DNA of 30,840 nt from Bacteroidales bacterium (GTDB taxonomy: Bacteria > Bacteroidota > Bacteroidia > Bacteroidales > Muribaculaceae): contig DXXM01000037.1 of the NCBI GenBank assembly GCA_019416285.1, positions 1 through 30,840 of the forward strand, given 5' to 3'. The number at the start of each line of letters is the position of its first letter. The stretch's first letter is position 1. A program made the translations under genes and the position numbers. Below are positions 6,831-14,898 of this stretch, piece by piece. Below the pieces are notes generated by a model. It had not been told where the DNA came from, did no database searches, and was given only the letters and a program-made list of their open reading frames with translations.

Positions 6831-8537
6831 TCAGTTTTTTGCGAGCACTTCGTTGACGGCTTCGAGCACTTTTGCCTCGGAGCTGATGGCGAGCGCGGCG
6901 ATTTCGGCTGCACGGGCTGTCAGACGGTCGGCCTCGGCGCGGTCAGCGAGTCCGGCGGCGTTGATGCGGACATTGAGCTGCGCGCCGAGCACTGCCGAGC
7001 GTGCGGCGAGAGCTCCCACGCCTGCGTCGCTCACCGAGGCGGGATTGCCTGTGCGGGCCATTGATTCGAGCAGCGGGAATGTCTCGACAGCCGCTTCCAT
7101 GGTCTGCAGGGGCACCTGTGTGGCGTAGAGGGTGGCTGCTTCGATGGCCTGTCTGCGCGCCTCCTTCTCTTCGGGAGTGGATTTCGGGAGCTTGAAGGCA
7201 TCCATGATGCGGTTGAAGGCCTCGGTGTCCTCGTCGACAAGGTGGAGCAGGCGGCTCAGAAGCTCTTGGCCGCGGTCAGCCTGGTCGGAAAACTCTTTCC
7301 AGCGCTCGTCCCATCCTGCTTTGTGGGCCGAAAGGTTGGCGACCATGGTTCCGAGGGCTGCGGCGAGAGCTCCCATGTAGGCCGATATGGAACCGCCCCC
7401 GGGAGCGGGTGATTCCGATGCTGTCTCGTCGGCAAACTCGGCGCAGGTCATGTTGGTGAGTCTGTGCGCTCCGTTTTTGGGTGCGACGAGGTATTCCACC
7501 ACCTTCTCTTCGGGTTTGAACGGGGCGAGTTCGTCGAGTCCCATCGACTTCACAGCCATGCGTATAATCTCGCTCTCGGAAATACCGGTCGAGCGCTGTT
7601 GCTTGTGGAGGAAATAGCGTCCGGCCTCGATGAGCGTCCGTTTGGGAACGAGGCCTACAATCTCGGTGCCTGTTACGCGCACTCCGCGGGCGGCCGCAGC
7701 GCGACACACCTCGTCGAAAGCCACATGTAGCGGGGTGGTGGAGATGTCGGTGATGTTCATCGACACCTGTGCTATGCCGTATTCGTCGATATACCAGCCT
7801 ATGGCCTTGGTTGCTTTCAGTGTGCCGGGCTGCATGATGGTGTTGCCCTCGGCGTCCTTGAGCGGCTTGCCGGTGACTTTTCCTCCCTCACGCACCGGAC
7901 GCCCTTTCTCGCGGACGTCGAAGGCTATGGCGTTTGCCCTGCGGGTCGATGTGGTGTTGAGGTTGAAGTTGACCGCTATGAGGAAATCGCGTGCGCCCAC
8001 AGTGGTGGCTCCCGTGCGGGCCGCTTTCTCGTCAAATGGGCGGTCGCCGAAGTCGGGGCCCTTGCCGGGATGGTTCATCTTTTCGGGCAGTGCTTCATAC
8101 TCACCCTCGCGGCACACGGCAAGATTCTTGCGCTCCGGGGTGAAGGCTGCGGCCTCGTAGCAGTAGGTGGGTATTTCGAGCTCGGCGGAAATCCTTTCGG
8201 CAAGTTTCCGGGCAAGCTCCGCACACTCTTCGAGGGTCACACCGGCAATCGGGATGAGGGGACAGACATCTGTCGCACCCATGCGGGGATGGGCTCCGTG
8301 GTGCTGGCGCATGTCGATGAGTTCCGCCGCACGCTTTACTCCCCGGAAAGCCGCTTCGACCACTGCCTCCGGTTCACCAACGAAAGTGACGACCGTGCGG
8401 TTGGTTGCCTCGCCGGGATCAACGTCAAGCAGTTTGATTCCCTTCACGCTCTCTATGGCGTCGGTTATTGATTTAATCACATTCTTATCACGTCCCTCGC
8501 TGAAATTCGGGACACATTCTATAATACGTGTTTTCAT
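6831..8537 (-). CDS. ftcD: Fused glutamate formimidoyltransferase / formimidoyl-THF cyclodeaminase
   Basis: This 568-aa bifunctional enzyme moves the formimino group of N-formiminoglutamate to tetrahydrofolate, releasing glutamate. It then cyclises the product to 5,10-methenyl-THF with loss of ammonia. The transferase half is about residues 1-310, starting MKTRIIECVPNFSEG and carrying GAHPRMGATD with the likely catalytic His83. The cyclodeaminase half is about 362-568, with ESPAPGGGS (375-383) at its start. The frame is open up to 8591, but a -7 promoter box lies at 8589-8596 and the family N-terminus begins at MKTR, so I chose the ATG at 8537. It is the first gene of the hut operon. Because it is fused, no separate fchA or hutG is needed to finish the pathway. 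Confidence 0.95.
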   Translation of the reverse strand: MKTRIIECVPNFSEGRDKNVIKSITDAIESVKGIKLLDVDPGEATNRTVVTFVGEPEAVVEAAFRGVKRAAELIDMRQHHGAHPRMGATDVCPLIPIAGVTLEECAELARKLAERISAELEIPTYCYEAAAFTPERKNLAVCREGEYEALPEKMNHPGKGPDFGDRPFDEKAARTGATTVGARDFLIAVNFNLNTTSTRRANAIAFDVREKGRPVREGGKVTGKPLKDAEGNTIMQPGTLKATKAIGWYIDEYGIAQVSMNITDISTTPLHVAFDEVCRAAAARGVRVTGTEIVGLVPKRTLIEAGRYFLHKQQRSTGISESEIIRMAVKSMGLDELAPFKPEEKVVEYLVAPKNGAHRLTNMTCAEFADETASESPAPGGGSISAYMGALAAALGTMVANLSAHKAGWDERWKEFSDQADRGQELLSRLLHLVDEDTEAFNRIMDAFKLPKSTPEEKEARRQAIEAATLYATQVPLQTMEAAVETFPLLESMARTGNPASVSDAGVGALAARSAVLGAQLNVRINAAGLADRAEADRLTARAAEIAALAISSEAKVLEAVNEVLAKN

Positions 8538-8588
8538 GGAATATAAAATATGGTATTGATGATAGGTGTTGCATATAAGTATTATTTG

Positions 8589-8596
8589 CAAAATTA
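8589..8596 (-). promoter_or_regulatory. Promoter -7 box of the hut operon
   Basis: On the minus strand the sequence reads TAATTTTG followed by CAAA, a consensus -7 box about 50 nt before the ftcD ATG. No TTTG is found 19-21 nt upstream, which suggests an activator-dependent or weak promoter. The 12-mer TAATTTTGCAAA is shared exactly with the lrp promoter at 9224-9235. Confidence 0.55.
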
Positions 8597-8663
8597 ATAA
8601 TTAATCGACACTATTTAAAATTTAACAATGATAAGAATTTATGCTTAAAAACACATTCTCCGG

Positions 8664-9146
8664 CTATTTCTTTTCGGGGAGGGGGAGTTCGTGGGTGTTT
8701 TTGACTTCGCCGAGGACGAAGGAGCTGTTGAGCGAGCCGATGCAGTCGATGTCGCCGAGGATGCGGAGCAGGAATTTCTGATACGATTTCATGTCGCGGG
8801 TATAGATTTTCAGCAGGAAGTCATAGTCGCCGGAAATGTTGTAGCACTCGGCGATTTCGGGGATGGTCTGCACTGCCTCCATGATGCGCACGGCGTTTTC
8901 GTGGGTGTGCTGCTTCATTTTCAGATAGCAGAACACCATGAAACCGCAATTGATTTTTTCCGCATTGAGCACGGCGATGTACTTGGTGATGAATCCGTCG
9001 CGTTCCAGCCTCTTCACACGTTCAAAAGTCGGAGTGGGGGAGAGATGGATTGCTGCGGCGAGTTCCTTGATGGTAAGGCGCGAATTGTCCTGGAGGGCGC
9101 TGAGGATGCTGATGTCGGTGATGTCGAGTGTGGAGTCGGGTTTCAT
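8664..9146 (-). CDS. Lrp/AsnC family transcriptional regulator
   Basis: This 160-aa DNA-binding regulator has an N-terminal helix-turn-helix (about residues 8-50, LDITDISILSALQDNSRLTIKELAAAIHLSPTPTFERVKRLE, given here in part for orientation only by its ends LDIT and KRLE) and a C-terminal RAM ligand-sensing domain (about 65-145, with the ISGDYDFLLKI segment typical of the family). Members sense amino acids and act as dimers or octamers. The frame is open to 9230, but only the ATG at 9146 gives the usual short N-terminus and leaves the promoter at 9228-9259 outside the gene. It sits between the hut operon and divergent metY, both amino-acid genes, so control of one or both is plausible, though the sequence does not prove it. 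Confidence 0.9.
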   Translation of the reverse strand: MKPDSTLDITDISILSALQDNSRLTIKELAAAIHLSPTPTFERVKRLERDGFITKYIAVLNAEKINCGFMVFCYLKMKQHTHENAVRIMEAVQTIPEIAECYNISGDYDFLLKIYTRDMKSYQKFLLRILGDIDCIGSLNSSFVLGEVKNTHELPLPEKK

Positions 9147-9220
9147 GTCGTATTTTCTGAAAAGAATAATATTCTGTCTGAATCGCTGATGGTGGATTTT
9201 TATGGAATATTGTTGCTGTG

Positions 9221-9234
9221 AATTTTGCAAAATT
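9221..9234. promoter_or_regulatory. 14-bp palindrome, candidate operator over the lrp -7 box
   Basis: AATTTTGCAAAATT is a perfect palindrome that overlaps the -7 box of the lrp promoter. AT-rich palindromes of about this size are typical targets of Lrp-family dimers, so autoregulation is a reasonable reading. A shorter version of the core, TTTGCAAA, recurs over the hut promoter at 8585-8592. Confidence 0.4.
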
Positions 9235-9259
9235 AGTGTAAGTCTCCAAGTTTTCGCAA
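9228..9259 (-). promoter_or_regulatory. Promoter of the lrp-type gene
   Basis: On the minus strand the -33 element is TTG (9257-9259) and the -7 box is TAATTTTG (9228-9235), with a 21-nt spacer. It predicts a leader of about 75 nt before the ATG at 9146. Its -33 lies only 4 bp from the -33 of the divergent metY promoter, so the two polymerases would compete. Confidence 0.6.
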
Positions 9260-9263
9260 GTTA

Positions 9264-9294
9264 TTGGAAGAAAATTTTATCAGCCATAACTTTG
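9264..9294 (+). promoter_or_regulatory. Promoter of metY
   Basis: The -33 TTG (9264-9266) and -7 TAACTTTG (9287-9294) are separated by 20 nt, an excellent Bacteroidetes match. The leader before the ATG at 9328 is only about 28 nt, too short to hold a SAM riboswitch. Confidence 0.75.
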
Positions 9295-9327
9295 CAAGCA
9301 AGAAATAACAACAAAAACAATATAATT

Positions 9328-10617
9328 ATGGCAACAGACAAATTTCACTTCGAGACTCTCCAGTTACACGTAGGACAGGAAAATCCGGACTCCGCAACCG
9401 ACGCACGCGCAGTGCCCATCTATCAGACCACTTCATACGTTTTCCGCGACTCGCAGCATGCGGCTGACCGCTTCGGACTGCGTGACCCCGGCAATATCTA
9501 CGGCCGACTGACAAACTCCACCCAGGGAGTGTTTGAAGAACGCGTCGCCGCCCTCGAAGGCGGCGTGGCCGGTCTCGCGGTGGCCAGCGGAGCGGCCGCA
9601 ATCAGCTACGCACTCGAAAACCTTCTGCGTGCAGGCGACCACATCCTTGCGGCCGACAATCTCTATGGCGGCAGCTACAATCTAATCGCCCACACCTTCG
9701 CTCCGAGGGGCATAGAAAGTGATTTCGTGGATGTCCGCGACCTCGAGCTCGTCGAAAAATCAATCCGTCCCAACACCAAGGCGCTTTTTGTCGAGACTTT
9801 CGGCAATCCCAACTGCGACGTGACCGACATCGACGCCCTTGCCGAGATTGCCCACCGCCATAATATTCCCCTGATTGTCGACAACACCTTCGGCACACCC
9901 TATCTCATCCGTCCTCTCGAACACGGGGCTGATATAGTGGTTCATTCGGCCACAAAATTCCTCGGCGGCCACGGCACGAGCCTCGGCGGAGTCATAGTGG
10001 ACGGCGGAACATTTGACTGGAAAGCCAATGCCGACAAGTTCCCGGCGCTCGCCAAGCCCGATCCGAGCTACCACGGAGCAGTGTTTGCCGACGTAGCAGG
10101 TCCTGCGGCCTTCGTGACCCGCATACGCGCCGTGCTTCTCCGCGACACCGGAGCCACCCTCTCCCCCTTCAACGCCTTTATACTTCTTCAAGGAGTCGAA
10201 ACTCTCTCGCTCCGCGTCGAGCGCCATGTCGAAAATGCCCTGAAGGTAGTCGACTTCCTCGCGTCACATCCCAAAATCGCCAAAGTGAACCATCCCTCAC
10301 TGCCAGAGCATCCCGACCACGGGCTCTACACCCGCCTCTTCCCCGACGGAGCCGGAAGCATCTTCACCATCGAACTCAAAGGTGGACAGGAAGAAGCCTG
10401 GCGTTTCATAGACTCACTCAAGATATTCTCGCTGCTTGCAAACGTAGCTGACGTCAAAAGCCTTGTCATACATCCTTACACTACCACACACTCCCAGCTT
10501 TCGCCTGAAGAACTGGAGCGACAGCACATCACTCCGGCCACCGTGCGCCTCAGCATCGGTACAGAGCACATCGACGACATCATCGCCGATCTCTCCCAGG
10601 CACTCGACAAGGTATGA
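9328..10617 (+). CDS. metY: O-acetylhomoserine sulfhydrylase (PLP enzyme)
   Basis: This 429-aa cytosolic enzyme of the Cys/Met-metabolism PLP family makes homocysteine from O-acetylhomoserine and sulfide (direct sulfhydrylation); some relatives also use cysteine. The PLP lysine is Lys210 in VVHSATKFLGGHG, and VDNTFGTPY (184-192) holds the Asp that pairs with the PLP ring nitrogen. The length and the start FETLQLHVGQENPD fit metY rather than the shorter (about 380-400 aa) metB/metC group. The frame is open back to 9202, but the promoter at 9264-9294 and the family N-terminus fix the ATG at 9328. It is a single-gene unit between its own promoter and the terminator at 10701-10735, divergent from the Lrp-type gene. 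Confidence 0.92.
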   Translation: MATDKFHFETLQLHVGQENPDSATDARAVPIYQTTSYVFRDSQHAADRFGLRDPGNIYGRLTNSTQGVFEERVAALEGGVAGLAVASGAAAISYALENLLRAGDHILAADNLYGGSYNLIAHTFAPRGIESDFVDVRDLELVEKSIRPNTKALFVETFGNPNCDVTDIDALAEIAHRHNIPLIVDNTFGTPYLIRPLEHGADIVVHSATKFLGGHGTSLGGVIVDGGTFDWKANADKFPALAKPDPSYHGAVFADVAGPAAFVTRIRAVLLRDTGATLSPFNAFILLQGVETLSLRVERHVENALKVVDFLASHPKIAKVNHPSLPEHPDHGLYTRLFPDGAGSIFTIELKGGQEEAWRFIDSLKIFSLLANVADVKSLVIHPYTTTHSQLSPEELERQHITPATVRLSIGTEHIDDIIADLSQALDKV

Positions 10618-10700
10618 GAATGTGCTGCACTTCCAGTACGTCCGTTCACATCACACAATAGTCACCAGATAGTTCATCCGGAGATATAGGGAAAAAATGA

Positions 10701-10735
10701 CCGGAGGCTGCGAATCACCGCAGTTTCCGGCTTTT
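10701..10735 (+). terminator. Intrinsic terminator of metY
   Basis: CCGGAGGCTGCG (10701-10712) pairs with CGCAGTTTCCGG (10719-10730) over 12 bp, including two G-U pairs, around a 6-nt loop. TTTT follows at 10732-10735, and an A-run lies just upstream, so it may work in both directions. Confidence 0.8.
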
Positions 10736-10757
10736 CATAATATAAAATCGCAGGAAA

Positions 10758-10789
10758 TTTGTTTATCTTTCAGAAAATCATTAACTTTG
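10758..10789 (+). promoter_or_regulatory. Promoter of the 52-aa protein gene
   Basis: The -33 TTTG (10758-10761) and -7 TAACTTTG (10782-10789) have a 20-nt spacer, a full consensus. The leader to the ATG at 10811 is about 16 nt. Its quality supports the small gene being real. Confidence 0.75.
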
Positions 10790-10810
10790 CGAATATCGAA
10801 AACGAAATTT

Positions 10811-10969
10811 ATGGCACGACCGATTAAAGATACCCCCATCCTTAAAGGTAAGGATGCAGAGCGCTTTGTTGAACACATGTTACGTTGTGACGAGCGAAAG
10901 GAATCGCGGGCTAAGAAAGCGCAGCGTATGGCAGATTACGAATCCGCCATGAGGATTTTTGTTGAATAG
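10811..10969 (+). CDS. Small 52-aa basic protein, unknown function
   Basis: The protein starts MARPIKDTPILKGKDAERF and ends YESAMRIFVE. It is highly charged, with many Lys/Arg and Asp/Glu, and probably helical with no membrane segment. The opening MARPIK-TP-L-G-DA-RF is a pattern I recall from short Bacteroidales proteins that often sit beside toxin-like genes, so an antitoxin-like or DNA-associated role is possible; I cannot assign it. The frame is open upstream to 10697, but the strong promoter at 10758-10789 puts the start at 10811. It stands alone between the metY terminator and the yqeY promoter, with no toxin partner. Confidence 0.65.
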   Translation: MARPIKDTPILKGKDAERFVEHMLRCDERKESRAKKAQRMADYESAMRIFVE

Positions 10970-11096
10970 GAATTGAATAGGGGAGACGGGGATTTGCAGG
11001 GATAATTTTGAGTCGGTTTTTGCTTTCGGATTAATCTTGTTGCGGGTTTATATCAGTTTTTTATCTAAGGTTAGGTTAAAATCCTCAAAAATCTTG

Positions 11097-11104
11097 TAAC
11101 TTTG
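11097..11104 (+). promoter_or_regulatory. Promoter -7 box for yqeY-serS
   Basis: TAACTTTG followed by CA is a consensus -7 box, 82 nt before the ATG at 11187. No good TTTG is present at the usual spacing. Confidence 0.6.
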
Positions 11105-11186
11105 CAGGGATTAACCGGCTGTGGCGGTTTTGTCGCGGACAGGTTCTTCTCTATGAGTTCACAACTTTGAAAAATACGATAAAGAA

Positions 11187-11639
11187 ATGGATTTATTTGA
11201 AAAAATTTCAGCCGATATAAAGAGCGCGATGCTCGCCCGTGACAAAGTGCGTCTGGAAACTCTCCGCGGTATAAAGAAGGAATTTCTTGAGGCAAAGACC
11301 GCCAAGGGTGGCGACGGCTCTCTGAGCGACGAGGCCGCAACCAAGATTCTCGCTAAGATGGCGAAGCAGCGCCGCGAGACAGCGCAGATCTACGAGGAGC
11401 AGAACCGCCCCGAGCTCCGCGACAACGAGCTCGCCGAAGCAGCCGTAATCGAGGAATATCTTCCCAAGCAGCTCAGCGACGAGGAACTTACCGCCGAACT
11501 CAAGAAAATCATCGCCGAAACCGGTGCCACATCTCCCAAAGAGATGGGCAAGGTGATGGGCGTGGCTTCGAAGGCTCTCGCCGGACGTGCCGACGGTAAA
11601 GTCATCTCCGCCAAGGTGCGCGAGCTGCTCAACAATTGA
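11187..11639 (+). CDS. GatB/YqeY domain protein
   Basis: This 150-aa single-domain protein of the YqeY family matches the tRNA-binding tail domain of the GatB amidotransferase subunit. Its precise function is not settled. Family features are the start MDLFEKISADIKSAMLARDK, the LRGIKKEFLEAKT segment, the central ETAQIYEEQNRPELRDNE-AE--VIEEYLP region, and the C-terminal GKVMGVASKALAGRADGK (here GKVMGV to RADGK). Length is normal at about 150 aa. serS follows after 26 bp and is probably in the same transcript, which fits a tRNA-related theme, though the neighbour does not prove a tRNA role. Confidence 0.9.
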   Translation: MDLFEKISADIKSAMLARDKVRLETLRGIKKEFLEAKTAKGGDGSLSDEAATKILAKMAKQRRETAQIYEEQNRPELRDNELAEAAVIEEYLPKQLSDEELTAELKKIIAETGATSPKEMGKVMGVASKALAGRADGKVISAKVRELLNN

Positions 11640-11665
11640 TTTATCACGATATACAAAGATATAAA

Positions 11666-12937
11666 ATGCTTACTCTACAGCAGATTAAAGAGGATCCCGA
11701 GCGCATCATAGCGCGCCTCGCCGTCAAAGGTTTCGACGGAAAGCAGGGAATCAACGATGTGATTGATTTTGACGACGAGCGCCGCAGCCTTCAGTATAAG
11801 AACGACAATCTCGCCGCCGAACTTAAGAAATATGCCGACTCGATAGGACGTCTGATGAAAGAAGGTCGCCGCGAGGAGGCTGACGAGGCCAAAAAGAAAG
11901 TGGCCGAAATCAAGGCCGAGCAGAAAGAGGTGGCCGACCGTCTGGCTGTGACCGAAAACTCTATCCGTGACATCCTCCTCGGCATACCCAACGTGCCTTG
12001 CGACGCTGTCCCCGAAGGCAAGACTGCCGAGGACAATGTGGTTGAAAAGACCGGAGGCCCGATACCCGAACTTCCCGCCGACGCTCTTCCCCACTGGGAA
12101 CTCGCCAAGAAATACAACATCATCAACTTCGACCTCGGTGTGAAAATCACCGGTCCCGGTTTCCCCGTCTACATCGGCAAGGGTGCCCGTCTGCAGCGCG
12201 CCCTCATCCAGTTCTTTCTCGACCAGGCTGGCGCGGCAGGCTATCTTGAGGTGCAGCCTCCCTACGTGGTGAACGAGGCTTCAGGCTACGGTACAGGCCA
12301 ACTTCCCGACAAGGAGGGACAGATGTATTTCATCAACGAGGACAAACTCTATCTCATCCCCACCGCCGAGGTTCCCGTCACCAATATCTACCGCGACGTC
12401 ATCATCCCCGCCGACCAGCTCCCCATCAAGAACTGCGCATACTCCGCATGCTTCCGTCGTGAGGCCGGTTCCTACGGTAAGGATGTCCGCGGCCTCAACC
12501 GTCTCCACCAGTTCGACAAGGTCGAGATTGTCCGCATCGAAAAGCCGGAGAACTCCTACGCCGCTCTCGAGGAGATGAAAGACCATGTGCAGGGCCTTCT
12601 CGAAAAACTCGGTCTCCCCTGGCACATTCTCCGTCTCTGCGGCGGCGACATGAGCTTCACCTCGTCCATCACCTTCGATTTCGAAGTCTATTCCGCAGCC
12701 CAGGGCCGCTGGCTCGAGGTTTCGTCAGTGTCAAACTTCGAGACCTATCAGGCCAACCGTCTGAAATGCCGCTATCGTGGCGAGGACAAGAAAACTCACC
12801 TCTGCCACACTCTCAACGGCTCGGCCCTCGCCCTTCCGCGCATCATGGCTGCGCTGCTTGAGAACAATCAGACTCCGGCCGGCATCGTGGTGCCCGAATG
12901 TCTGCGCAAATACACCGGTTTCGACATCATCGACTGA
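11666..12937 (+). CDS. serS: Seryl-tRNA synthetase
   Basis: SerRS charges tRNA-Ser (and tRNA-Sec where present) with serine; it is a class II enzyme and a cytosolic homodimer. At 423 aa it is standard. The N-terminal coiled-coil arm that grips the tRNA long variable arm covers about residues 30-105 (rich in Lys/Glu, e.g. KKVAEIKAEQKEVADR). The catalytic core has motif 2 in ACFRREAGSYGKDVRG and motif 3 in ALPRIMAALLENNQ. The frame extends 10 codons further up, but MLTLQQIKEDPE is the family N-terminus, so I chose the ATG at 11666. It is followed by the hairpin at 12978-13021. Confidence 0.96.
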   Translation: MLTLQQIKEDPERIIARLAVKGFDGKQGINDVIDFDDERRSLQYKNDNLAAELKKYADSIGRLMKEGRREEADEAKKKVAEIKAEQKEVADRLAVTENSIRDILLGIPNVPCDAVPEGKTAEDNVVEKTGGPIPELPADALPHWELAKKYNIINFDLGVKITGPGFPVYIGKGARLQRALIQFFLDQAGAAGYLEVQPPYVVNEASGYGTGQLPDKEGQMYFINEDKLYLIPTAEVPVTNIYRDVIIPADQLPIKNCAYSACFRREAGSYGKDVRGLNRLHQFDKVEIVRIEKPENSYAALEEMKDHVQGLLEKLGLPWHILRLCGGDMSFTSSITFDFEVYSAAQGRWLEVSSVSNFETYQANRLKCRYRGEDKKTHLCHTLNGSALALPRIMAALLENNQTPAGIVVPECLRKYTGFDIID

Positions 12938-12977
12938 TTGCCGGACCCGGAAAGCTGACAGCGAAACAACCGAATGT

Positions 12978-13021
12978 GAAACAGGATGCGGCCGCCGTTA
13001 TCGTGACCTGCATCCTGTTTC
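12978..13021 (+). terminator. Terminator-like hairpin after serS
   Basis: There is a perfect 12-bp stem, GAAACAGGATGC (12978-12989) with GCATCCTGTTTC (13010-13021), around a 20-nt loop. The tail is pyrimidine-rich (TCTCTTTCC) rather than a clean T run, so termination efficiency is uncertain. Confidence 0.65.
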
Positions 13022-13052
13022 TCTCTTTCCGCTCCCGCCGCGGCAGTCATTC

Positions 13053-13060
13053 AAACTTTG
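13053..13060 (+). promoter_or_regulatory. Possible -7 box before rbfA
   Basis: AAACTTTG followed by CG differs from TAnnTTTG in its first base and lies 46 nt before the rbfA ATG. No -33 element is seen. It is plausible because the upstream hairpin separates rbfA from serS. Confidence 0.3.
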
Positions 13061-13105
13061 CGCCGTTCCGGATGTTCATAATGATAAACCAACACAATTA
13101 AAATT

Positions 13106-13441
13106 ATGGAATCAACACGTCAAGCCAAAATATCGCGTCTCCTCCAGAAAGAACTCAGTGAAATCTTCCGTCAGCAGACCGCAAAGACCCACGGCACACT
13201 CGTGTCGGTCAGCATCGTCCGCGTGTCGCCCGACCTGAGCATAGCCAAAGTCTATCTTTCGATTTTCCCCTCCGAAAAGGCGCAGGAAATTCTCGAAGGC
13301 ATACGCGAGAGCAGCAAGACAATCCGCTACGAGCTCGCTCAGAAGGTGCGTTTCCAGCTCCGCAAATGCCCTGACCTCAGCTTCTATCTCGACGACTCGC
13401 TCGACTATATCGACAACATCGACAAGCTCCTGTCGAAATAG
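13106..13441 (+). CDS. rbfA: 30S ribosome-binding factor RbfA
   Basis: RbfA is a small KH-domain protein that binds the 5' region of 16S rRNA and helps late 30S maturation, especially in the cold. At 111 aa it has the normal length. It shows the family start TRQAKISRLLQKELSEIF, the central VSVSIVRVSPDLSIAKVYLS strand-helix unit, and the end LRKCPDLSFYLDDSLDYIDNID (both quoted only by their characteristic stretches). The ATG at 13106 follows an A-rich stretch. The next gene, a permease, begins 90 bp downstream and is probably in the same unit. Confidence 0.93.
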   Translation: MESTRQAKISRLLQKELSEIFRQQTAKTHGTLVSVSIVRVSPDLSIAKVYLSIFPSEKAQEILEGIRESSKTIRYELAQKVRFQLRKCPDLSFYLDDSLDYIDNIDKLLSK

Positions 13442-13531
13442 CATCCGTCCGCCCTGGATTCCGGGCTGATATGTGCCGCATCCGTCTCCCGTCATCCCCC
13501 CTTCGTACCAACCGTCAAAAAACATTTCTTG

Positions 13532-14758
13532 ATGCCTGCGTTCCAGATTGCCGTCCGCTATCTTCTGGCCAAAAAAAGTCACACCGCCGTCAATGTCATA
13601 TCCTACATCTCGATGGCGGGAATCGCTGTCGCAGCCATGGCTATGATATGCGTCCTCTCGGTCTTCAACGGGTTCTCACAGCTCGCCGCCGACCGCCTCT
13701 CGATGGTCGACCCTGACATAAAGGTGACTTCGGTTGACTCGCGCGTGATTCCCGACGCCGATTCGCTTGCCGCGGCGATTGCGTCGATACCCGGAGTGCG
13801 CGCGTCGCTCCCGACCCTCTCGGCCGAGGCGCTCGCCATCTACGGCGAGGCGCAGATTCCGGTCAACCTTATTGGCGTCCCGAAGGGTTTCGGGGAGATT
13901 TCGGCTCTCAATTCTCTCGTCATCGACGGACAGATGGACAGCACCACCTATGATATGGGCGGTGCAGTGCTTAGTGTTGGCGCCGCCATCCAGCTTGAGG
14001 CACATCCCTCGGCCGAGCGCAGTCTCTACCTGACCGTCCCGAGACGTCTCGGACGCATAAACCCCGCATTTCCGATGGCCGCTTTCGCCACGGACACACT
14101 GATTGTGAGCGGCGTCTATCAGACCAACCAGACCGAGCTCGACAACAATATGCTCTTCATTCCCCTGGCCGACGCGCGCCGTCTGCTCGACTATACCACC
14201 GAGGCCACGGCGATTGAAATCGGTGTCGACCCCGATGCAGCCGTGGGCGATGTGGTCAGCGCTGTTGAAAGCGCCATCGGCGACGGCTATCTTGTGGCCG
14301 ACCGTCTGCGCCAGCAATCACACTCATTCCGCATGATTTCCATCGAGAAGTGGATAACGTTTCTGATGCTGGTGTTTGTGCTGATAATGGCCTCGTTCAA
14401 CATCCTCTCGTCCCTCTCGATGCTCATCATCGAAAAAGAGGAGAGTCTGATGATACTCAGTTCCATCGGCGCGCCCGAGAGTATGCTGCGCCGCATATTT
14501 CTGAACCAGGGAGTGCTTGTGGCCGTAGCCGGCGGCTTCATCGGAATCACCATAGGTGTGGTTCTCTGTCTCCTCCAGCAGCACTACGGACTCATCACCC
14601 TCGCAGGCGACCACTCGCAGATGTCGATTGTCACCTATCCCTGTGTGCTGCGTCTGACCGACATCCTGATAACGGCCGGTGCCGTTCTCGCCATCGGTTT
14701 CATGGCCGGTTTCATCTCATCGCGCAGTGTCCGGCCCCCATTTAAAACAAACGTATAG
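13532..14758 (+). CDS. FtsX/LolC-LolE-like ABC transporter permease
   Basis: This 408-aa inner-membrane permease has the four-helix layout of the MacB/FtsX family: TM1 near residues 20-45 (NVISYISMAGIAVAAMAMIC), a large periplasmic domain of about 230 residues, then three TM segments in the C-terminal third (around 270-300 LMLVFVLIMASFNIL, 325-345 VLVAVAGGFIGITIGVVLC, and 375-395 ILITAGAVLAIGFMAG). Family members with this layout include LolC/LolE, which release lipoproteins from the inner membrane together with a LolD ATPase. No ATPase gene is adjacent, so the partner must be encoded elsewhere. A TTG three bases upstream could also initiate; I chose the ATG at 13532. It follows rbfA. Confidence 0.85.
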   Translation: MPAFQIAVRYLLAKKSHTAVNVISYISMAGIAVAAMAMICVLSVFNGFSQLAADRLSMVDPDIKVTSVDSRVIPDADSLAAAIASIPGVRASLPTLSAEALAIYGEAQIPVNLIGVPKGFGEISALNSLVIDGQMDSTTYDMGGAVLSVGAAIQLEAHPSAERSLYLTVPRRLGRINPAFPMAAFATDTLIVSGVYQTNQTELDNNMLFIPLADARRLLDYTTEATAIEIGVDPDAAVGDVVSAVESAIGDGYLVADRLRQQSHSFRMISIEKWITFLMLVFVLIMASFNILSSLSMLIIEKEESLMILSSIGAPESMLRRIFLNQGVLVAVAGGFIGITIGVVLCLLQQHYGLITLAGDHSQMSIVTYPCVLRLTDILITAGAVLAIGFMAGFISSRSVRPPFKTNV

Positions 14759-14777
14759 GAAATTCCGTGTCCTTACG

Positions 14778-14809
14778 TTTGGCATTTGCGGAAAAAATCC
14801 GTAATTTAG
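14778..14809 (+). promoter_or_regulatory. Promoter of the GMPP gene
   Basis: The -33 TTTG (14778-14781) and -7 TAATTTAG (14802-14809) have a 20-nt spacer. The -7 box has one mismatch to TAnnTTTG. The leader to the ATG at 14899 is about 84 nt. Confidence 0.6.
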
Positions 14810-14898
14810 CGCATCTTATCGGGAAAGCGGCTCACGTTGTCGCCCTCCCGTCATCAAATAGTATTCATCATTTAATCTAATCTATCACTCATACCCCT

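Noticed and set aside
9295..9327. SAM riboswitch before metY
   Set aside because: The predicted leader is about 28 nt, too short for any known SAM riboswitch.
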